Of a DNA stretch of 64,000 bases, positions 27,742-37,000 are shown piece by piece. Origin of the DNA: Martinezella calliandrae (GTDB taxonomy: Bacteria > Pseudomonadota > Alphaproteobacteria > Rhizobiales > Rhizobiaceae). The stretch is from positions 141,657 through 205,656 of the forward strand of contig NZ_JARFYN010000005.1 of the NCBI RefSeq assembly GCF_030272695.1, given 5' to 3'. Numbering within the stretch: the stretch's first letter is position 1; each line of letters opens with the position of its first letter. The notes under the pieces were generated by a model. That model was not told where the DNA came from, did not search any database, and saw only the letters and a program-made list of their open reading frames with translations. A program made the position numbers and the translations under genes.

Positions 27742-29435
27742 GATTATTCCATCTGACCTGGTTTAGTATTCCCGCAACGATTGTAGTCATATGCATTGGC
27801 GTCGCGGTGTACAATTGGAGCGCCATAAGAGAGGAATATATTCTTTGGGATTCCAGCAGCACCAAGAATCCATCGTATTTATACTGGCCGACCGCACAGG
27901 CGCAAAGAGCGCTTGAACCCGTCAGGTTGGATTTGAAGACGATTGCTGATGGATCTCCTGTTGATCCGGATGCGCTTTCGTTCCACATTGATGTTTTGAT
28001 TTCTGCCATCAATATCATAACCCGCCCCTCGGAGCTGAATGATCGTTTTAGGCGACTTCCAGGGTTCTCGAGCGATTTGCCAATCCTGTCAGAATTCGCA
28101 ACAAACGCTCCGCCTGCGAGTAAACCGAAGCTATCGCCAGCAGAGGCTCAGGCCTTGTTGCTCAAACTGGAAGATATATCCTCTGCTTTAGACCAGATAT
28201 CCAAGGCGGCCTGGGACCAGGATACTGAGTTGAAGGAGAAGTCCTTCGAGATGATCCAGGCAGGGCATACCATCATTCTGGTGATCGCGGGTTTGCTGGT
28301 TTGCGCAATCCTGTCGTTTGCTATCATTTCAATATTCTACTGGTGGGCCATCGCGGCAAGGACCCGCGCCGTGGCCGCTGCTGAGCAAGCGGTTGAAGAC
28401 AAAATCTCCTTCCTCGCCATGATCAGCCATGAACTCAGAACGCCCCTTCAGGCCATCGTCTCAGCGTTGGATGTCCTCGAACGGCCCCAAGATGTAAAGA
28501 CCCGAAATGAGTTGACCGCGCGCATCCGTCGGGCGGCAAACAGCCTGGCTGTCCAGCTTCGCGACATGCTGACGCTGGCCCGAGCTCAAACGGGGTATAT
28601 CGAACTGCAACCGAGCGTCTTCGAGGCGGGGGAGCTTGTCCGGGAGGTGGTGGAAAATTATCAAGTCGCGGCGAATGCCAAGCATTTGGAGCTGCGGCAA
28701 ACCGATCCCGATGAGGCTGTTTTTGTTGTCGCGGACAGTGAGCGTATTGCGCAACTTCTGCACAATCTCGTTTCAAACGCGGTTAAGTATACATCGACCG
28801 GTTATGTTCGAGTTGATCTTGTCTCATTTCACGAGAAGGTGGGCGAATTGGTGCTCCGCGTTGTGGATACCGGGCCTGGATTGCCGCCAAGAATCCTTGA
28901 AAACAGAACCGAGGCAGCGGGGCTCGTCAGCCTTGGCAGTGGGCGAGGCATTGGCCTGTCGGTTGTCCAGACTTTGTTGCGCCAACTCGGTGCGCGCATG
29001 ACAATCAGCAGCGCGCCAGGTGGCGGCAGTATATTTGACGTCAGAATACCCGCGGTAGCGGCGGAGCCTCGATACGAGGTGTCCGACGTTCGGAAGCGGG
29101 TCCTCATTGTTGACGATCATCCCGACCTTCTGAAAGGCTTTTCGACCGTGCTCGAAGAGCTTGGATTTCTGACCGACATCGCGCCATCCGGCATGACAGC
29201 GCTGAACTACATCGCCGCACACACCTATTCAGCGATCTTCATTGATCTCGACATGCCGGCCATGACCGGATGGGAGCTGGCGGCGCAAATTCGCAAGACA
29301 GAGTTGCACCAAAAGACCAAGCTTGTCGCTGTGTCAGCCGCAAATCACGGTCTCAAGCATGATCTGTCATCCTTTGACGCGATCTTGAGCAAGCCGATAC
29401 GCCAGCAACAATTGCGGACGTTCATGCAGTTCTGA
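27738..29435 (+). CDS. Hybrid sensor histidine kinase
   Basis: 565-residue inner-membrane kinase. A first transmembrane helix (FSIPATIVVICIGVAVYNW) and a second near residue 180 (TIILVIAGLLVCAILSFAII) enclose a periplasmic sensor domain of about 150 residues with no recognised fold. HisKA follows with the phospho-acceptor in ISHELRTPLQAIV (about 231), then the ATPase N box NLVSNAVKYTS, G1 DTGPGLPP and G2 GRGIGLSVVQTL. The C-terminus is a receiver domain starting VLIVDDHPDLL, with acceptor Asp in FIDLDMPAMTG (about 504) and Lys in LSKPI. All catalytic residues are present. It is coupled to the molybdopterin-fold gene and overlaps the 3' end of the convergent regulator gene by 14 bases. Confidence 0.93.
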   Translation: MRLFHLTWFSIPATIVVICIGVAVYNWSAIREEYILWDSSSTKNPSYLYWPTAQAQRALEPVRLDLKTIADGSPVDPDALSFHIDVLISAINIITRPSELNDRFRRLPGFSSDLPILSEFATNAPPASKPKLSPAEAQALLLKLEDISSALDQISKAAWDQDTELKEKSFEMIQAGHTIILVIAGLLVCAILSFAIISIFYWWAIAARTRAVAAAEQAVEDKISFLAMISHELRTPLQAIVSALDVLERPQDVKTRNELTARIRRAANSLAVQLRDMLTLARAQTGYIELQPSVFEAGELVREVVENYQVAANAKHLELRQTDPDEAVFVVADSERIAQLLHNLVSNAVKYTSTGYVRVDLVSFHEKVGELVLRVVDTGPGLPPRILENRTEAAGLVSLGSGRGIGLSVVQTLLRQLGARMTISSAPGGGSIFDVRIPAVAAEPRYEVSDVRKRVLIVDDHPDLLKGFSTVLEELGFLTDIAPSGMTALNYIAAHTYSAIFIDLDMPAMTGWELAAQIRKTELHQKTKLVAVSAANHGLKHDLSSFDAILSKPIRQQQLRTFMQF

Positions 29436-30291
29436 AACTCGCGTTCAAAGCGGCGATGAGGATCGGCATGCTCGCCGGCTTCGTGAAGAATTTCAAATTG
29501 TGCTGTGCCAGCGCCGTAGCAATATTCTCTTCGTCGGCATTGCCTGTCCTTATCTGCCCGGTCAAAATGATGATCGGGCAAAGAGCATTGCGGGCGCGAA
29601 TATTTTCGACCAATTCGAGAGCGGTCTGACGCCGCGCGTCTCGTTCGATGATCCAATCAAGCACATAGGCATCGAAGTCAGCCTGCTCATTCAAGGCTTG
29701 GGGGTCGTTAAAAGAGACCGCATCAAACCCAGCCATTTCCATGTAATGCACGATCGTCTGCGCGGTATCGGCGTGGTCATCGAGTATTGCGACCCTACGA
29801 CGGGAGACAGTAGGTTCAATGACCAGACGAGTGACGGCGTGTGCCGGTATGATGGACCTGGCATCGGCAGCCATCACGCGCCACGCGCCATCGATCTCGG
29901 CCGCAATCAGTGTTCCGGGAGACACCTGGCCAATGACATTTCCCAGCCGAATTCGACACGGCACAATATGGTTGTTGATGACGACGGAGGCGTCGAGCAA
30001 AGGATCGGTTTTATCCAGTGTGACGAGCTCTTCCAACGTCTCGCCGAAATGCTCGGCAAGAAGCTTCAATTCTTCCAGCGACGAGGAGGTATTCGCCGTC
30101 AGACGGCGATTTGCGGCGGAATAGGAAAGCCCCAGTATTTCGGAGACCGTTACTGCGAAGCGGTATTTCGCAATTCCGTGTCGCGTTAGCAGTGCTGTAA
30201 TGCACTGAGCAGCAAGGCCGGCTTCCGCTTCGGTGGCATGCGAGCGATTTTCGATCATTCCGTGAGTATCTTCGCTTAATTCACTCGCCAT
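29422..30291 (-). CDS. BetR-type HTH protein with receiver domain
   Basis: 289-residue cytoplasmic regulator. Residues 25-100 resemble the BetR helix-turn-helix domain (ITALLTRHGIAKYRFAVTVS, then EILGLSYSAANRRLTAN). The middle holds a small beta-rich segment. The C-terminal receiver starts RRRVAILDDHADTAQTIVHY, with acceptor Asp in DAYVLDWIIE (about 212), the switch Thr in IIILTGQIR and Lys in KFFTKPAS. It probably accepts phosphate from the convergent hybrid kinase, whose gene end it overlaps. Here the DNA-binding part precedes the receiver, the reverse of the common order. Confidence 0.82.
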   Translation of the reverse strand: MASELSEDTHGMIENRSHATEAEAGLAAQCITALLTRHGIAKYRFAVTVSEILGLSYSAANRRLTANTSSSLEELKLLAEHFGETLEELVTLDKTDPLLDASVVINNHIVPCRIRLGNVIGQVSPGTLIAAEIDGAWRVMAADARSIIPAHAVTRLVIEPTVSRRRVAILDDHADTAQTIVHYMEMAGFDAVSFNDPQALNEQADFDAYVLDWIIERDARRQTALELVENIRARNALCPIIILTGQIRTGNADEENIATALAQHNLKFFTKPASMPILIAALNASFRTA

Positions 30292-30645
30292 TCAAGAATC
30301 CTATATTGCAAACGCGCAAAACTCGCGTATACGTAGAACAGACGCGCGCATTATGTTTAGATCTTAGCGTCCTGCTCTCGTTGTTATGGCGAATATATGT
30401 GAGGACCACAAGATAACAAGAAACAGATTGCGGTATTAAGAAAACGGATAGTGCAACCATCACGCTTAGTATGAAGCGGAAAAATCACTAGGGCAGATAA
30501 GAGTAGTAAAGGCGTTTTCTGTTTCTCTAGGATGCATACGTTTCCAATTTGTTCGCCATATGGTCGTGATTGTATTTTAAGAATTATAACGTCTGCATGA
30601 GCGTTACAGCCCAAGCGAGGTATTCTAATTCGATCGCCGCAACCT
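30292..30645. other. AT-rich divergent promoter region
   Basis: About 350 bases between the BetR-type regulator and the secretion locus, clearly richer in A and T than the genes on either side. It must hold the promoter of the regulator and probably that of the giant protein operon. No single binding site stands out. Confidence 0.5.
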
Positions 30646-30996
30646 GTGCATGGGGCACCGCTCTATTCTTCTTATGAACAATTTCCGGATCGTGTCGATG
30701 TTGCAGTAACTAGACTGCTTGCGACCGCTAATGTGAAGCTTGGAGAAGTTGATTTGCATGAACCACGAAAAAAAAACGGCCGCGCTCGTCTATCCAGAGG
30801 CGAGAAGATAAAGCGCGTTCTGTATTTTGCAATATTCTATGCGTTCTGTTTTGGCGTCGTTTCTATATTTGATAGCGAATGGGTAACTGTCCCGATTTTG
30901 TGTCTTGTTATTGGCGTCGGCGTTGGTGAGCTTAATGGAATAAGGATGTTCTCCTGCTTTTCGCGACAAAGTAACGAAGATAATAAAGACATTTAG
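30646..30996 (+). CDS. Small membrane protein preceding the giant secreted protein
   Basis: 116-residue protein with two hydrophobic segments (LYFAIFYAFCFGVVSIF and VTVPILCLVIGVGVGEL) after a basic stretch. The start is a GTG without a strong ribosome binding site, so a later start is possible. It ends 11 bases before the giant gene and is probably co-transcribed with it. I do not recognise the family; an immunity, regulatory or export-accessory role are all open. Confidence 0.5.
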   Translation: MHGAPLYSSYEQFPDRVDVAVTRLLATANVKLGEVDLHEPRKKNGRARLSRGEKIKRVLYFAIFYAFCFGVVSIFDSEWVTVPILCLVIGVGVGELNGIRMFSCFSRQSNEDNKDI

Positions 30997-31007
30997 GAGA
31001 GATTTAC

Positions 31008-34000
31008 GTGACCGATTCGGCACATGGTTTTAATGATCCAAATACTTTAGGTAGTGTATCAAATTTTGCGTCCGGTATCGCTGCGGCGTTGACTGGATTG
31101 AATAACTACCTCGACCAACTTGCCGAAAGATTTCCTAATCTTGAGATAGATATCGGATCTTTTTCAACAGTTATGTCGCGATCCGCAAAAGCCGTCAGTA
31201 TTTTTGGCGGTTACCTTGACTACAGATCCTTCAGGGCAGTGGGCTATGGTGACAAGACAAGCCTTGCCTTAGCCTCAGGGACTTTTTTGGCGAGTTCGGT
31301 CGCGGGTAATGTCGCTGCGGCGATGATCGGCGGGATTTTGGCCGACACCGCAGCGGCGTTGTTTGCCGGCCCGGTGTTGGTTGGCGCTGCGTCGTTTGCG
31401 GCTGGTTACGGTATCAGCTACGTCGTTCACAGTTGGTTTCCTGGTACGGCGCCCGCGACCGGAAATATCGATCCAAAATCGACGTCTTACGGCGGTTCAA
31501 CTCCTGTTGGCATTCCGAGCGCGCTGCCGACTGACACGCCGCTCGGAGCTTCGTCGGTGACGGGCAGTCTGGTGGGACAGCAGCAGGGTCAAGCGGTTGT
31601 CACCTATGCACCGACGGACCTCTCCAAATTGACGATAGCCCCGACACCGGTAACGCCGGTGATGCCGAGCGTACCAGCCACCGCGACTGATTTTTCTTCT
31701 GACCCGTTTCACGGTATTTTTGGTCCGACCGACTCCTCTTCGTCATACGGCGGTGGAAGAGGCGGCAGCGACAATTCCTCTGGCAGCTCTGGCGCGGGCG
31801 GGTCCGGTGGTGGCGCGCCCGGCGGTGTTGGCGGACAGTCTGGGGCAAATGGATCGCATTCAGGTAGCGGTGGCACTCACTCTAGTGGAACGCCCAGCGG
31901 CAGCGCGCACCCTGTTGGGACGAGCGGCGCTACCACAGGCGTGAATGGCGGCTCGCCAACCGGCAACGCTTCCTCATTGGGTTACGGCAGTCCTACTAGC
32001 TCTGCTCGGTACAATTACACCGATGACAACGGGGTTCACAGGTCCGGTACGCTATACTCATACTCAGGGGGGACGCAAATTGCCATTGGCGATGACGGGC
32101 GCATAAGCCGCTCCGACCTAAATGGCTACGATGGGGATTTTAGACCAGGTCCCGTTAATGGTGTTAGCATCGATAAAGGAGATCCGAACGCCAATGACAC
32201 GGACAATAATGATTCTGACGGCGAACCCGTCCTGCTTGATCTTTCCGGCAATGGTCTCAACGTTAACACGCTCTCCAGTTCCTCACAGTTCGTGAATATT
32301 GATGGTGACAGCTATCAGCACCGCACGGCGTGGGCCGGCAATGGCACAGGCGTGCTGGTGTTCGATGCCGATGGTGACGGCAAAATCAGCAGTTCGAAAG
32401 AATTTGCCTTCACGCAATGGGATCCGACCGCGACCGGCGACCTCGAGGCTATCAAAGATGTCTTCGATACCAATGGCAACGGCAAGCTGGATGCTGGCGA
32501 CGCGCAGTGGTCGAAGTTCAAGGTCATGGTCAATGGCCAACTCGTGTCGCTGGATTCGCTCGGGATCACCTCGATCGACCTGACACCGAAGGGCAGCGGC
32601 CAGACGTTCAGCGACGGCTCGGCGATCACCGGCACGACCACCTACACCAAATCCGATGGCTCGACCGGGGCGGTTGGCGACGCCGTTCTTGCCAGCGATA
32701 CCAACGGCTATATCGTCAGCTCGACAGTTGTCACCAATGCGGACTCGTCCAAGACGAACACTATTCTTGCCTACAATGCGGATGGTAGCTTGGCGTTCCA
32801 GAATCTCGTGACCACCAGCAATGATGGCAATAGCGTTCAGACCCAGTATGACGATGACGGCAACGGCACGTACGATCGTTCGCAGACCGACGTGACCACC
32901 GTCGACGCCTCCGGCGTTCGAACCCGTGTTATCTCGAACTTCAATGCCGACGGCTCGCTGGTCGACAAGACGACCACGGTGACGAGCGCCGATCACTTGA
33001 CCGTGAGCGGGACGCTCGATCAGGACGGCGACGGCAAGATCGATCAGAGCCAGGTCTTTGTCACCTATGCCGACGGTTCGACGTCGACGACCATCAAGGC
33101 ACTGAGTGCTGCCGGCACAGTGCTCGCAGAAACACTGGTTCAAGCCAGCGCCGACGGTCTGTCGAAGACAACCGAGACCGATATCAACGGCGACGGCACC
33201 TATGAGGATGTGGTTACGGACGTCACGGTGCTGGCAGCCGACGGCTCGCGCACCCGAACGGTGAACGACAGCAGCGCCAACGGCACCCTGCTTTCCAGCG
33301 TCACCACGGCAACCAGCGCTGACAACCACTCGAAAACCGCGACCAGCGATCTCGACGGCAATGGCACAGTCGACAGGAATGACCAAACACTAACGACGAT
33401 TGCCGCCAACGGCGATGTCACGACAGTGCTGACGACGACCAATGGCGATGGATCCGCACGCGGAACGGTAACGACGGTTGCGACAGCCAACGGCCTGTCG
33501 AAGACGGTTTCAACCGACATCACTGGGGACGGAGCCGCGGACGTCGTCGACTCGGATGTCACAACGGTCGCTACCGACGGCACGCGCACCGAAACGTTGC
33601 AGGAAAACAGCGCGAGCGGCATCGTGCTATCGAAAAGCGTCACCGTCACCAGCGTCGATGGCAAAACAAAGACCATTTCGGTTGATGCCAACGGCGATGG
33701 AGCGACGGACAAGCTGACGTCCACTACCGTTGCGGCCGACGGCTCAACATCGCAAACCGACAGCATACTGAATCCCAATGGTACGCTGGTCAGCAAAACC
33801 ACCACATCCAGCAGCGCCGACGGTCTCTCGAAGACGATCAGCACAGACCTTAATGGCGACGGCGTTTCCGACAGAGTTACGACGGACACCATCGTGGCGG
33901 CATCGGGCGGCGATCGCACGGAGACCGTAACGGTAAAGAGCGCCAGTGGTTCCGTTCTCGGCACGTCTGTCACCACCACATCGGCTGACAGCCTGACCCA

Positions 34001-37000
34001 AACAGTGCAGACCGATGTCAACGGCGACGGCGTTTTCGACAGGACCGTCACTGACACCATTGTCCTGGGATCCGGCGGCACCCGTCAGGAGACAGTTGCA
34101 ACGAAGAGCGGCGACGGAACGCTGCAGCAGCAGACTGTCACCCTGATCAGCGCTGACCGCCAAACCACAACGGTGACGACGGACAGCGACGGTGACGGAC
34201 ATATGGACAACACGAGCGTCAAGGTCGTTGCTGCCAATGGCAGCCAGGCGACTACGACAACGGCAACGAGCGCCGACGGCGTGATGCACGGGAAGACCGT
34301 CACTACGATCAGCGCCGATGGTTTGACGACAACGATCGCCGGCGATCTTAACGGTGACGGAGCGACGGATGTCACCACCGTCGACCAGACAGTCATCAAT
34401 GCGGACGGCAGCCACACCGAAACGGTCACCGCGACCAGCAGCAACGGCACACTGCTCAGCAAAACGACTTCCGTCGTCAGTGGCAACGGTCTTACGACGA
34501 CGGTGCAGAAGGATGTGAACGGTGACGGAGTTGTCGACACAACAACCATCCATGCATCGATACTCAACAGCAGTGGATCGACCACGACCACGACGTCCGA
34601 CTATCTTGGCACAACGCTGGCGGATCAAACCAAGACTGTGACAAGTGCGAACGGCCTCGTGGTGACCACCTCCTACGACTACGACGGCAACGACACATTC
34701 GACCGAGTGGCCACCTCCAGCAAGACGCTGAATGCGGACGGCTCAACATCGGAAACCGACTCGGTTACGACCGCGACGGGCACGCTGATTTCGAACATGA
34801 CTAGTACCGCGACGGCGGACGGTAAGACGGTTACAAGCCAGGTCGATCTCGATGGCGACGGCAAGAATGACATAAAGACGACCGCCGTCGTCGACGCCAC
34901 CGGCCAGACGACGAAGACGGTCGAAACCTATAAGACCGGCACCACGACGCTGAGCAGCCGCGCGGTCACGGTAGCCTCGGCAAATGGTCTTTCGACGACA
35001 TCGAGTTCCGACCTTGATGGTGACGGTGTCTACGAGCTAGTCACCACTGATGTCATCGCGTTGAATGCCGACGGCAGCAAAACTGAAACGATTTCCAAAT
35101 TCAGCACCGGCAGCGTTTTGTCGTCCCTGACCACGGTAACGACTAGCGGAAACGGCCTGAGCACGCAGACCAATTGGGCAGACGCAACCGGAGCAACGGT
35201 CCGCTCCGGCAGCGATGTAACCATCAACAATGCCGATGGCAGCACGACGGAAACGCTGTCCTATTTCAAGGCGGGTGGTGCGCTTGAAAGCAAGACGATT
35301 ACCAGTGTTGATGCACAAGGCCTGACGACAACGGTGACGTCCGATATTGACGGCGACGCTATCGTCGACCAGAAGTCGACGACCACGAAGAATGCCGATG
35401 GCAGCGTCACGAAAGTGCTGTCGGATCTGACATCGACCGGCACGACGTCGCACACGACGACGATTACGACCAGTGCCGATGGTCTCACTCGAACATTCGA
35501 CTTCGACACTGACGGCAATGGGGTGACCAATACCCGCCTTGCCGACACGACGGTACTGAACGCCAATGGCAGCAAGACCAATACCGAGAAGCGGTATGAG
35601 GCGGACGTCAACGGGCAATTGGTGCTGAAGGACACGACAGTAGTCGATACTTCCGCCGATGGTCTGACGGTCACCACCAAGTGGGATCAGACAGGTTCCG
35701 GTACCTTCACCAAGAGCCGGACCGATGCAACAGTCTTGAATGCCGACGGCTCGAAAACGGAGACCGTCAGCTACTTCACCGGGTCGACATTGACGAGCCG
35801 TTATCTCACGAAAACCAGTGCCAACGGTCTGTCGGTCACCACACAAGCGGATCCGACCGGCTCCGGAACATACAGCGAGACGTCGACCGACATCACGGTC
35901 ATCAACGTCAATGGAACCTCTACTCGCACGGTGTCCGATGCCAAGGCTGACGGCTCGGCGATCTCGACAATCACGACGACAACCAGCGCTGACGGACGAG
36001 TGCTGTCAACCAACGAACAGCGCACTGGCCTCGCCACGCAGAACGTCAGTGACACGATCGAGGTGCTGGCCGACGGTGCGAAGCGCGAGACGGTCGCGAC
36101 GACGGATGCGAGCGGGAAGCTGATCGATAAGACCGTGACCCTGACGAGCGCGGACAAGCTGACCGTTACCATCGACCGCGACGCCAACGGTGATGGGGTC
36201 GTCGACCAACACCAGCAGACCGTCGTGGCGAACTCGAGCATCGTGACCTCAACGGTGACGGACTATAAAACTGCCGGAGTCAAAGCCGATAGTTCGACGA
36301 GCACGAAGTCAGCAAACGGCCTGCAGACGACGATCAACTGGGATCTCGACGGCAACGGCACGAACGATCGTCAGAGGGTGCAGGTCGACACAAATAATGC
36401 CGACGGCAGCAAGACGACGGTCATTTCCGACACCGATCTGACGACCGGAAAGCTGGCGACGAAGACGACGATCCAGTTGTCCTCCGACGGAACGGTTCGC
36501 ACGACGTCGAAGGATGTCGACGGCGACGGAACGGTCGATCAAACCGAGACGCTGACCACAGATACGACCGGGGCCAGCGTCTCGGTCCTGACAAACAATG
36601 CGACGGCGCGCTCGGCGACATATCTGTTGTCCGGCCAAGCCTATTGGAAGCAGGCGATCGCCGCCAAGGTTGAGACCGACAGTGCTGCCGATGGCATCAC
36701 GAAGATGATCAAATACGACTACGACGGCGATGGCGTGTTCGAGGTCGTCATGCAGTCGCTACGCGAGATCGACGGCTCGGTCGCTACGACAGTCACCGAG
36801 ACAAATTCGGCCGGTACGGTCATTGCGAAGGGAACCGTAACAACAAGCCCCGATGGGCTGGTCACCGTCCTGAGCAAGGATTCGAACAACGATGGCGTCA
36901 TTGATCATACCGAGACTGCCGTCACGCATGCGGATGGTTCAATCACGCTGACCAAGGTGGATCGCAACGCCAGCGGCGCCGTCACCCAGACGGTCGTCGA

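Noticed and set aside
32283..33386. Several long minus-strand frames inside the giant gene (also 33200-34081, 33744-34628, 35037-35846)
   Set aside because: They mirror the period of the coding repeats and have no start signals. The plus frame is uninterrupted for 8 kb.
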